From Orbilia blumenaviensis (Eukaryota; Ascomycota; Orbiliomycetes; Orbiliales; Orbiliaceae), in NCBI GenBank assembly GCA_036872755.1, contig JAVHNS010000006.1, positions 1,178,001 to 1,242,000 of the forward strand: a DNA stretch of 64,000 bases, read 5' to 3'. The translations under genes were made by a program, and so were the position numbers. Shown in pieces: positions 47,643 through 58,136 of the stretch. A model generated the notes under the pieces. It saw only the letters and a program-made list of their open reading frames with translations, had not been told where the DNA came from and searched no databases. Within the stretch, counting starts at the first letter, position 1. The number at the start of each line of letters is the position of its first letter.

Positions 47643-49655
47643 ATGGAAAATCTTAACGACGACCTACAAGAGATTTTGGACACCGACGGACCTCTTGATC
47701 CCCTCGTCGACTTTAGACTCAGTATCGGGGGCCAGCCAGAAGCAGACGACGATAGAGGAGCAAAGTTTTTTGATGATTGGGATATAGGACTCCCCCAGTT
47801 TGGCGTGAACCCTGCTATACTTCTCCCCGGAGCCTCCGGACTCCAAGATATCTATGATAATGAGCCGGATGCCCCTCATGACCTCGAGATTGAACCCGGA
47901 TTTGTTCCCGCTTCTATGCTTTTCCCATCAGACACAGGCCCAATGTTTCTTCCGGCGGACCCTAGCTACCAACTATATGATGGAGATATCTACGGCGAGT
48001 CATTTCTTGAACAACCCCGGCCAATGCCTGGTTCCAACGAAAATAGCTTAGCAATTGATCCTCAGCTCGGGGACTCGGGAAGTTCTGAGTACGACAGTTT
48101 CCGGGACCTCCTGGGTACGACCGAGGCAAATACGTATACCATCCCCTCCGTCGTTGGAGACTACAGCCTCATCGGAATATCAGCCAGACCAGTTGCTCCG
48201 ATAAGCCCGCTGGATACCGCGGGAAATTTAGCACCTGCCATTATCATCGCCAGCCCAAAAGTGAGGAATAGGCGTGTCCTCAAAACTAGCAACTTAAACC
48301 CCATCGATACTCTCAGATCCAAAATTAACAAATCAAAAGGGAAAGTCAAGACACCTCTCACTGACGGTCGAAATCAATATCGTGCCATGGACCGTGTCCC
48401 GCTTGCGGAAATGTCCGGAAACTCTGCTGGATCTGACCTCGACGATGGTATCGATCTCGAGAAGATAGCAGGAATTGGGAAAGGGTCGCTATCTATGCCC
48501 CAGGCTTTTGCTCAGTCAGTTGGATTCAGACAGCAACCAGACCCAGAGACCAACATAGATGAAGGCCATTTCGATTCTGACGACACCATTGACCTCGCAG
48601 AGTATGCAGCGGCTTGTCATACTTATGGTAACAACGCTAAGGGTGGTTTTTGCCGGTTAGATTCCCTCTTAGGGGATGAAAGAGCAGCCTCCTTGGAAAG
48701 ATCGTTAGATATCACGAACGGCGACTATAGCTTACTTCAGCAAACTAGCGAAGAATCACCTGATGTCACAGTGTCAGCGGCTACTGTTCCCGCTAAACGT
48801 GGCCGTGGTAGACCAATTGTCCCTGGCTCGAAACGTCAAAGACGGATTCAAGCTATGGCTCAACCAGATTACGTCCCGCCAAAACGAGGGCGGCCTCGAA
48901 CGAACGAAAACGGTCAACGAAAACGAGTTAGAAGACCAAAGGCGACCCAGCAGGTTCTTGGACAGTCTTTCTCTCCCCTTCCTATATATGTATCACCTGC
49001 AGCAACCCAATTCGTGCCCGAGGCTTCGAGCCAGGAAGTCGACGAACAGACGTTTAACCAGATGTACAAGCCCGTCGTCCTCAACAACGAAATCGGGTAC
49101 ACGCCGGACCAATTTATTCTGGACTCGGCGCAGGCGGGGAAAATACAGCAAATCTACAATGTCGAGCTCCCACCAGGAGGATGGGCTGAGACTATCGAAC
49201 GCTGGAGGCTTACCTTCAACTTGAATAGAATTACTCCATCAAGTGAATATTTATATCATGAGCTGAATAAACTAGTTGAAAAGACCCCGGGAGTCGCTGG
49301 TAGTAATTCCAGCAAAGAAAATATCGAACCAGATAGTGAAGATGCCAATAACCGAATACCTACTGATGAATCGATAAACAATATCCAGCTTACTTTGCAA
49401 ACGCTTCCTCCTCAGGAAGTAAGGATGGAAACTGCTAGTCAGAACCTCTTTCCGGATCACCGCCTCCAGATTGTCGCTAGTGATGGCACCTATCATGATA
49501 TGACCCACGAACAGGTTCTTGAGAAATTGCTAGATGAACGAGATGTCTACTTCCGTACAATCGTTTGGGAGCTAATGCAAAAATCTCAACGCATAGACTC
49601 CATGAAATTTATTGGTTCATGGAACCGAATGAGTGGCGCTTGGGGCTTCGTTTAA
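47643..49655 (+). CDS. AT-hook DNA-binding protein of unknown family
   Basis: A single-exon frame encodes 670 residues, with no signal peptide or membrane segment. The first 180 residues are very acidic and rich in Asp, Leu and Pro, like a transcriptional activation region. Residues of about 382-430 carry two AT-hook cores, KRGRGRP and PKRGRPR, followed by basic KRVRRPK, which would bind the minor groove of AT-rich DNA and also serve as a nuclear signal. The C-terminal 200 residues look folded and helical (ELPPGGWAETIERWRLTF, and TIVWELMQKSQRIDSMKF near the end). I recognise no named domain there. The upstream permease gene is on the same strand 610 bases away, but a regulatory link is only a guess. 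It is likely a nuclear chromatin or transcription factor. The family is unknown to me. Confidence 0.85.
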   Translation: MENLNDDLQEILDTDGPLDPLVDFRLSIGGQPEADDDRGAKFFDDWDIGLPQFGVNPAILLPGASGLQDIYDNEPDAPHDLEIEPGFVPASMLFPSDTGPMFLPADPSYQLYDGDIYGESFLEQPRPMPGSNENSLAIDPQLGDSGSSEYDSFRDLLGTTEANTYTIPSVVGDYSLIGISARPVAPISPLDTAGNLAPAIIIASPKVRNRRVLKTSNLNPIDTLRSKINKSKGKVKTPLTDGRNQYRAMDRVPLAEMSGNSAGSDLDDGIDLEKIAGIGKGSLSMPQAFAQSVGFRQQPDPETNIDEGHFDSDDTIDLAEYAAACHTYGNNAKGGFCRLDSLLGDERAASLERSLDITNGDYSLLQQTSEESPDVTVSAATVPAKRGRGRPIVPGSKRQRRIQAMAQPDYVPPKRGRPRTNENGQRKRVRRPKATQQVLGQSFSPLPIYVSPAATQFVPEASSQEVDEQTFNQMYKPVVLNNEIGYTPDQFILDSAQAGKIQQIYNVELPPGGWAETIERWRLTFNLNRITPSSEYLYHELNKLVEKTPGVAGSNSSKENIEPDSEDANNRIPTDESINNIQLTLQTLPPQEVRMETASQNLFPDHRLQIVASDGTYHDMTHEQVLEKLLDERDVYFRTIVWELMQKSQRIDSMKFIGSWNRMSGAWGFV

Positions 49656-49673
49656 GCCTGTGGCGGAACCGAC

Positions 49674-49700
49674 CTCCTAGAGTCGACCTGCAGGTCATGC
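49674..49700. other. sequence resembling a pUC-type cloning polylinker
   Basis: TAGAGTCGACCTGCAGG (49678-49694) is identical to the XbaI-SalI-PstI part of the common pUC/M13 polylinker. Flanking CCTC and CATGC also match if one extra base on each side (C at the left, T at the right) is allowed. It starts 19 bases after the AT-hook stop codon. The surrounding sequence does not look like vector. Confidence 0.5.
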
Positions 49701-50939
49701 TGTTGACAAAACTATTTTAGGGGCATTGCTGTTTCAAAATCGGTTAACGGGCGTTTGAAATTACTGGGCGTTTTTAGATTCTTTCCAATTGTTTCTTGCC
49801 TTCTAAGCCGAATCGGGGAACATGTTCAAAAATACTTTCTTTCCTTTTCCTATGCTTTTTACACTTTTTCACGACATTGTGGCATGATAATTCGTTTAAT
49901 AAGGCATGTCCTTCGAGATGGCGTTTTTGGTTCTTATGTTTTCTCTGTCATGCATCTTTTAGCGGCGTTATGCGAGGATGGTTGGCGATTGGGTGGAATC
50001 ATATTGCGCTTATCGCAAAACGGAAAAGAAGACAAGATTTCGTGGCGACGCCTCCTCTTGTTTCTTCTTGTGTTCTTCGAGCCCGTGAACGACCGTTTTC
50101 TGTTAGTCACAATTTTGTTTCTTTTCGTTCGATGCGTTCGGATTTCCGAGGGTAACTAGCTTGCATCCGGGACGACTTTGGTTTTAATACCCCGAGCACA
50201 AGACTTCTTTTTTCCCACCCTGTTCCCTTTTCCTTTTTCCAAGTTTCATAATTTCTTGTATAGGAAATTTGCCCCAGTCCCAACCGACGAATATTGCTTC
50301 TTTTTACTTTCGGCGGCACCCAGACCCCATGCACACTGGTCACTGGGATTCGGGCCTTACAGTGCAGTATCGGGCCCTAGAGACCGGTGAATACCTCGGG
50401 AATCGACGGAGGACGTTGTATTTTAGAAGAAGCAACGCACATACAATCTAAGCACCTGCATCTCCCCACCCCTTTCTTTCCTCTAACTCGATCGCACCCA
50501 CACCTCTCCGATCCGGCGAAGAGGATCGAACGGGAGCTAGGATAGCCTAAACTAGCGAGCGAGATAAAAACTCTTTCCCTTGTTGATACCCGAGGCATTA
50601 ACGGCTTCCCACTATGATAGAGACCGCCTCCTTATGACAACCATATACACTTCTTGCACTGTGCATCAACATTCGACTGCGATCTATAGCCCTCGACCCA
50701 TAAAACCTGCGATTGGCCCGATCCGTTCTGTGGAGCAACCATCGAAAGGTAGAGACACATGTCTCTATCCCCTTCAGGCCTGCAGCAGGCCAGTCTGCCG
50801 TTTTCTTTTTTCTTTTTTGCTTTCCCTTCGGGCTTGAGCGGTGACCAAAAGCGGTATTTTTTGACCTCTTCCTTCATTCAGGCTTACGACAGAGAAGTTA
50901 GTAGATACTGTGAATTATTTTACTCTAGTGATATAATTC

Positions 50940-50941
<2 letters not shown>

Positions 50942-50971
<30 letters not shown>
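50942..50971 (+). repeat. T30 homopolymer
   Basis: Thirty uninterrupted T residues in non-coding DNA. Its length is likely polymorphic or inaccurately assembled. Confidence 0.85.
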
Positions 50972-50972
<1 letters not shown>

Positions 50973-51535
50973 GCTTGGGTATCCGTATGCGGGCTAGGAA
51001 ATTGGTTTTCCCACATATTTACCTCGTGGGCTTCAACTAATCGGAGACTAGAGCACAGCGCACGCGGTATGCTGGTCAAATTGTAAACTGTAGCGTAGTA
51101 CACTCGAAATTGCCTGGTCACCGCCAACGGCCCGAATTGTGGTTCCTAAACTATACCACGAACCATATTATTGCCCCTGTTTCAAGACTTAAATCCGAGG
51201 AAGTATTCCCAGGTGAGCGGATGTTATTCACTATCTTAAAAGTTATAAGCATAATTTTTTATCAGTTATTGATACGTTATCGATACACAGAAAAAGTTTT
51301 GTACGGGCTGTTAATTAATGGCTGGCACGGCCTGGAGATCAGCCAGCCGGCATAGGAGTTCGCAGTCGGCACAATAGCACGACGATGCATTACAGCTCAT
51401 TAATTTTTGCCTTTCCTCGAGGCCCCAATCGCAAAGTTCGGTCTGGATCTTTAGATAATCCTTACCTAAGTATTGGAGTACAGAAAAGACGGCACGGCGT
51501 ATATTGCAAGAGCGTCGGCTCAAGGCCAGCATAAC

Positions 51536-51559
51536 TTTTTTTTTTTTTTTTTTTTTTTT
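51536..51559 (+). repeat. T24 homopolymer
   Basis: Twenty-four uninterrupted T residues in non-coding DNA, about 560 bases from the T30 tract and in the same orientation. Confidence 0.85.
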
Positions 51560-53329
51560 CACAGACGAACTTCTAGCTACGGAATAGCATTGGGGCACCT
51601 CTAATCACGAAATAGCTTCATGTATTGCAGATTGCAGTAAAGGAGAATAAGAAACGAATGGATGTACAATGTAGCATCAGTGGTATCAAGTTCTTCCATG
51701 CTTTCCCTCTTTCCCAATTATTATCATTATTATTTTTTTTTTTTTTTCCTTGCAACTTTCGGCCAGTAGTTCCGTTTGCCAAAAAGCACTTTTTTGCCCT
51801 TGTCTAATCGACAGCACTAACTGGGTCTCGAACTTATAGATTACATATTTTGGGTTATCATTTACCAACTTTAGCCCGATTAACTATTGCTGGCGAACTC
51901 GCGGGTGTGATGCGCTCGATGCCCATCTGCATTGGCAAAAGCCAAACTAGTTGGAATGCTTCAAGGGCTTGAAACATGATTTAAACATGTGAACTCTACG
52001 TGCATCGCATAACACCTATGCAAGTCTGAGTTTTTGCTGGCGTTGGAGCTAACCCACTAAGGTCGGCCGATTCACAAGCCAGCTTATTTCGCTAACAGTA
52101 TTTTCGTCAGAAATCCTCCTCGCCACGATGGTTGGTTTCGGGTCTAGTTTAGGAATAGACTTTTCGGGACCCCCACAAACCAACTAGAGGTCTGGGCGTA
52201 ACCTCAGGGCGCCCACGAGGTTTTGTTTGATGAAGCAATTTGTAGTGTTGGATTCGCTAAGCAAAACTGCTTGTTCGAGTAATTTTACCGGTTTTGGTAT
52301 TAGTAGTCGCCTTAGAGTATTTTTAGCTAACTATTGCGCAAGTAGTGCCTCCAGCTGGCCAGCTTGTGTATTGCAATTCATCTACGCCGAAATATGCTAT
52401 ACTACCAAGTATACAACCATTAGATGGGTTATTCGTGATAAGATATTGTTATTTCCCAATTACACGCTATGCATATATGCAGACGGCACAGAAATGACGG
52501 GCAAAAGTAGGCAGATACCATCCACATCGCCATCGCTCATCTTGGCTATCCTCTTTCGCGGCACTCCCTGTTGTGATCGGAGATTTTTTTTCCCCAGGAA
52601 GAAAGAAAATCTCCTAAAAGTCTTAATCTTAAAATCTTAGACTCAGAAAGTTCGACTCGGAAGACGGCATATCAATCATTCATGTACATAGAGGTGGATC
52701 TAGCGTACATGTAGTAATCTAAGAAATGAATGGGAAGGGATCTAGACATGCACTGTCTGTAATAATGCACCTATACCTATTACCTTCACGAGGAGGGGGG
52801 TGGGAGGATGATAGGAGTTGATAGGGGAAGAACAGGTCCAGGCGAAATCGGGAAATGCCGTATCGCTAGCTTAAAAAAAATTAAATGCGGCAATGTGCAT
52901 GTGAGGTTGGTAGAATAGTGGAGACGAACAAAGACATCAAACTCGAGTCAGTATTCCTTTTCTCGGTCGGATGAACGATAGTATGCATCAGACCACTAGA
53001 GCAGGCAAATCCAAGTGATTATTTTGGCGATTAATGGCAACTAAGGATTAATAGTCACTTGCCTTTAGTATTATAGGTCCTAACTTAGTTAAGTGATACG
53101 ACGGCCACTATTAGAAACTACAACCGTAAAGCATGCACGAAGAGGGGCGAAGTTTTAGCAATATGTACTTGATCAGGTGTAGTATTATAGGCTTTAGCGA
53201 GGGAGGCGTTGAAAAAACCATGCAAAAATCGCATTAGGGACTTCTTAGGCCCTTTCCACATAACTCTTTTTGTTTTTTTAACAAGCCGTACTTAATGTAT
53301 TTGCTAATTCTTTGTGTTAATAGTTAGAT

Positions 53330-53980
53330 ATCGTATACACACATTAATACTACACAAAGGATTCACACCTTCGTGAGCTCGGCCCTTTCTGTCCCCGAGG
53401 TATGAGGTTCTGCAATGTGATAGACTCCCAAAACGCTGCAGTAGGCAGGATTGTGGTGCCGCCGTGGTTGCCCCATCCGCCACCTCCTCTGCATCCACCA
53501 TCACTACAGTTATTGCCGCTGCCGCTACCACGACTTGGGATTACTAAAAGTAGCCTGATGAGATGAGGAAGGGGAATTGCAGAGATAAGATAGTTGATTA
53601 TCGGTGAGGTCTAGGGTGGTGGTGGGCCGGCTATGGGAAAGCCTGCACCGAAGCGCTGGGTAAAGTGGGTGGCTGAATTAACAAAGAGTAGGGCTGGCGC
53701 TTGGGAATTGGTCGGACGCTCCATATGAAGGGCTCGATCGTAGCATGTATCTGTATTTGGTAACTTCCGGGGCGTAAAATTTCCAATACAAGTAATAATT
53801 GCCCTGGGATCGATAATACCGGAACAGCCCCGACTCATCGGTAGAGCAGTAATCCCCCAGAGCTGCTGAAGTTCGGTGAGTCGTAGATGTCCATTTAGTT
53901 TTACGAGCAGAGAAGAGCTCATTTGAAATATACCCGACCATCCACATGTGCCCGGTTGGATAAAACCTCATCATGGGCAT
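53330..53980 (-). pseudogene. possible decayed gene with a Gly-rich C-terminal exon
   Basis: Reading the minus strand, 53540-53330 encodes a plausible C-terminal exon after a TTTTAG acceptor-like site: SRGSGSGNNCSDGGCRGGGGW, then NHGGTTILPTAAFWESITLQ, ending CESFV and a stop. Upstream, 53980-53611 contains two overlapping protein-like frames, one with DYCSTDESGLFRYYRSQG and YYLYWKFYAPEV. I could not connect these exons in a consistent phase or find a signal peptide. It may be a relic or a gene with missed introns. No family was recognised. Confidence 0.25.
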
Positions 53981-56385
53981 GAATCAAGCTCCCGATCCCC
54001 GTGGCTAAAACTTGACCCATATTCCCAGTGATCTACGCCCTCGACCCACGGGCGAAGACAGCCTCAGGATGCTATCCTGCCTCAATAAGCCATACGCATG
54101 CATGGTTTTCAATTAAGACTAGTTAGGATATCATTTGAGCATTCCTCATTCAGCCAGCCACCTGCAACTGGATAGAGTCTGCCGTATCGATAGGCTTCGG
54201 CCGGGGTCTAGATTGATCAAAATAGGAGACATGATCCGAGCTTTTGGCCAACCTGCTGACGACGCCTTTTGCGCAATAATGAGGCTAGGTATTGCGAGGG
54301 GCTGGTGATGGTAAGCCACAATTTAATTAGCATGCCAGACAATATTTACTTTTGGAGGTTACTAGAAAGGGTACTTTATAAATTTAGGTCGAGCGGTTCC
54401 ATTTTCAACTTAGTAAATTATAAATTAAACATTGAAGGGATGTTAACTAGATTGAACTCGTAGTGTGATAATTTAACTTAACTAATTGCACTACTTGGGC
54501 CGAAATTCTGCTTAGATTAATCGATATGACGATCGAAGGGCCATCATGACTAATATCGATGTATCTATATAAAATTTTCTATATTAGTAACCGTTATTAT
54601 AAATTAACGGGCCAAGGAGTCGATCGTCGTATGATACTAAGACCTGAATGCTTCGCGAATTCGTCGGACTCGGCGGCTGATAAACAGGCTGAGGGAAGCC
54701 ATCTGGGGACATCCATGTCCTCTTTATCATTTGTATATGCACATATAAACCCGGCGCTGGCAGCGCTATTCCTTCAGAATTTTAGTATCAGATGGGTGTG
54801 AGTACGCGATATAATTTGTGTATGGACCTAGTCATACGATTACGTTTATGGCGGTTTACATCTTGCGTATACTTAGTTCTAGCGCAGCTAGCTTGCAGGT
54901 TAATAATAGTTATCAGTAATCATACGCATATGCATATACAGCTAGCCACCTTCAAGATAAACATATCAATTCTGATCTATACAATTGTCATGAAAGCTCA
55001 GCTGGGTGATCACGTGAAATAGTAGTTCTTATAATGACTATCTAAGGGATATCATTGCGCCCGAGCCGAGAAGATAGACAAATCTTCGACAAGAGCAAGC
55101 TTTACAAAGTAGTAGCCGATCGCTAGGCTATGCCTTCGATCTATATACGTATCTACCCTGAATATAGAATGGATTCGATGCCCCGCGTCCAGCCATCATG
55201 TGCCCGAAGCCGTGTTGTTTGAAAAATGCAACGCCTTGCCGGTCTCGTCTTTCGACTTTGTGTTGTCTGGTTCCAACGAGACCAGACTTGTGTCCAAAAT
55301 CCTTTGTGGGATCTCAAAGCCACCAACTAACACACTAAATGCTAGCTGTAGACGAACTGAATACAACGGGGTTCAATGAATGTGTTCAAATTTAGCCCAA
55401 CGAGAGAGGATGTCTCTCCTAAACGAGTGAGCACTGATGGGACGTATTTGGGGTGGGTATGGGTTACTAATTAATATACAGGCCTTTTCAGGGAGCGAAA
55501 CTCACAAAACTTGCACCAAAACTTGCACAAGACTTTTCCAAGGGTAGAAGTATAAAATACCACACAACACGGGAGAAGGAGGAACCAGTTTGGCTTTAAA
55601 ATAAAGTCACTAATAGGAAATGACGGCAAGTTTCTGACCTACTGAATGAACCATGAGTATTTAACTATTCACTGGGGAAGTCTATGCTGAGGACGAGTAA
55701 TGCAATCTTAAGCACCGTTAGCGATACGATATGCAATCCCTACCAGCCAAAACCTTGCGTTGAATTACTAAAGCAAGGACTTTTTTTCTTTCGTTCTCGT
55801 ATTAACACTATAGAATTTCGTACTTGACTGGGGAATATATTGTTTATCCTGAGAATTTGATAGTGTGTAGGTTTAGAACTGAAATCTGGAGACCATCTTG
55901 TCAGAAGACATATCACGCAACATAGGGCGAGGGTCTGGGCAGGGATGTATATATTCTCGTGCCGGATGGATATAACTTTTAAGGGGCCGCAGTTGTCATG
56001 AATCCAGGTCGCCAAGGTTTCGCAATTACAAATTTAAACGGAGTTGTCGGAATTTTTTAAATACATGTGCTTCGTGTACTTCTTGGATCGGGGCGTATTC
56101 CCGTCGGTTGATATTACACAAGTGTTGTCGTGCAAAGGTGGAACCCAATTGGCCATGAGATTAAACCAGTTGAACGACAAAGTAGCGATATCACGGAGAC
56201 ACAAAATTAAATAAAATAGAGAAAGATTGATTAGGACGTCGGATAATTCGGGCATAGAAACGAAAGTATATACTAAAAACAGCCTATATAGGGCCCGCTG
56301 TTGCTTCCCCTAGACCCTAAATACAAATAAAGGTATACATGAAAGACTCTGCGAATCAGACGTCGGCTGTAGAACAGCAAAAGCT

Positions 56386-58136
56386 TTAAGCAGCGACGGC
56401 GCCGACACCCTTCTCGATTTCGGCGTGTTGCTTGGAACGGGAAGCCTTGTTGGGGTTTGGTGCATTGAAAACCTCGTCCAACTGTTCCAAAGTACGACCC
56501 TTGGTTTCAACGAAGATGAAGAAGATGAGGAAAGCAGCGAGTGCGTTCTCAGCGATAAACCTATTCAAGCCATTAGTTTCAACTCATGAAAGGCACAAGA
56601 ACTTTTTTAGGGGAAAAAAAACTTACCAGTAGTAGTATTTCCAGCCGATGTTGACTTGTGCGATAGAAGTAACGAACAAGTTGTAGAAGCCGGCAATACC
56701 GATGAAGAGACCGTTAAGAGCCATACCCTTGGCACGAGTTTCGTACTTAAGACACTCGACAGGGTACAAAGCCTGCATAGGAGTGATGGTGATCGAGTAA
56801 GTAACACCGAAGAGGTAGATGAAGGTGATAACGGCGTTCGACATGTGGGTATTGGGGAAGGATTTGGTGACAGGGTCGAGCTGCGAGGAGAGACCAGTGA
56901 TAATGGCGAAGTAGATAGTGAACATGCATTCACCGTAGAACATGAGAGTACGACGACCGAATCGATCGACGATGGCAGCACCAACAAGAGCGAAGATGAA
57001 TTGGACGACAGTCATCAAAGCGGAGAGGAGACGCTGGGTATCGGGGTCCTTGACACCAGCACCTTCGAGAGCGTATGGCATGAAGTAAGAAATGACAGCG
57101 TTACCAGACCATTGACCGATGAAGGCCATGAGGAAAACCATGAGAATACGCCAAAGATTGCCCCTGCTGTTGAAGAGCTCGCGGTAATCCCACCACTTCT
57201 TGTCAGAGGCGTCACGGGAGATACCTTCTTGGAACTCGCGGATCTGAAGCTGGACGATAGGATCGTTCGGGTCGCCCTCACCGTGATACTTGGCAAGGAT
57301 GGCAAGAGCCTCATCGTGGCGGTCATTGGCGAACAACCAACGTGGGGATTCTGGGAGGAGGAGGGAGAAGATCAAGACGCAGCCGGAGAAGACACACTGG
57401 AGGTAGAGTGGGATTCTCCAGCAGTTATCGGAGTTGGGGATGTGAAGACCAGTTCCGTAGGTGACCCACGAAGCTGGGATAGCACCCATAAACCAGAAAG
57501 TATTGTAGACACCAGTGACAGCACCACGCCACGATGGTGGAGCGATTTCGACGACGTAGGCGGGACCAGCGGAGGCAGAAATGTTGACACCGAAACCGAG
57601 GATGAAACGGGCGACGATGAATTGAGCTCTGCCCTGGGAAGCTCCCTGAACGATAGAGCCAAGGACAATGAGAGCAGCGCCGATAACCATACCCCAACGA
57701 CGACCCCACATGTCAACCATTGGGCCGACGAACGGAGTGGCAACAATACCACCGATGTTGTAGATCGAGAAGAAAATACCCGTCTGGGAACCACCACCCT
57801 TTGGAAGACCGAAGAAGTCCAAGAAAGGCTGCATAGAGTCTAAGTTATTGTTAGTGGACCGTTTCTACTTGATCTAGCTATTTCCCGGGAGAACTTACTG
57901 ATGTTACCCAAAACCATACCATCGTAACCGTTAATGCAAGAGTTGAGGGTGGCAACCAAGCAGAAGCAGTACAACTGCATCGATCGAGCAGACCATGGGT
58001 TCTGCTTAGAACGAGCTTGAGCGTCGGCAAGAGCGACGTTCTCAACGTTGACTTCCTTTCCGTGAATCTGTTCGTGCTTGACGACGCCGCCAAACTCCTT
58101 GTTGGCGCCGTCGCTGGAAGAGCGTGTTTCGGCCAT
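56386..58136 (-). CDS. MFS sugar transporter (hexose/lactose permease-like)
   Basis: This is a proton-coupled sugar importer in the plasma membrane. Three exons (58136-57899, 57839-56627, 56560-56386) give 541 residues with twelve predicted helices. Sugar-porter signatures are [15 protein letters not shown] in the first helix, GRRWGM after helix 2, PESPRWLF before the large cytosolic loop, DRFGRRTLM after helix 8, and [16 protein letters not shown] at the end. The FVETKG form places it near fungal lactose- or hexose-permease-like members. Substrate is not determinable. The codons are strongly biased to C- or G-ending forms in contrast to the other genes here, which implies high expression and produces long open frames on the antisense strand. 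The 5' intron interrupts the first helix, a common position. Confidence 0.95.

Larger units (their letters stand above)
49656..56385. other. gene-poor, homopolymer-rich spacer
   Basis: No intact gene is supported in 6.7 kb. The first 500 bases after the AT-hook gene are T-rich and probably 3' UTR. They begin with a polylinker-like sequence (49674-49700, separate entry). Tracts of T30 (50942-50971), T24 (51536-51559) and a shorter T run near 51733-51747 are conspicuous. A possible decayed gene lies at 53330-53980 on the minus strand. Confidence 0.55.

Noticed and set aside
49755..50159. Hydrophobic 134-residue frame after the AT-hook gene
   Set aside because: It arises from T-rich 3' sequence, overlaps a second open frame, and has no signal peptide logic or conserved motif.
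56656..57843. 395-residue plus-strand open frame
   Set aside because: It is antisense to conserved sugar-transporter motifs, highly acidic and without a domain. It is a shadow of biased codons.
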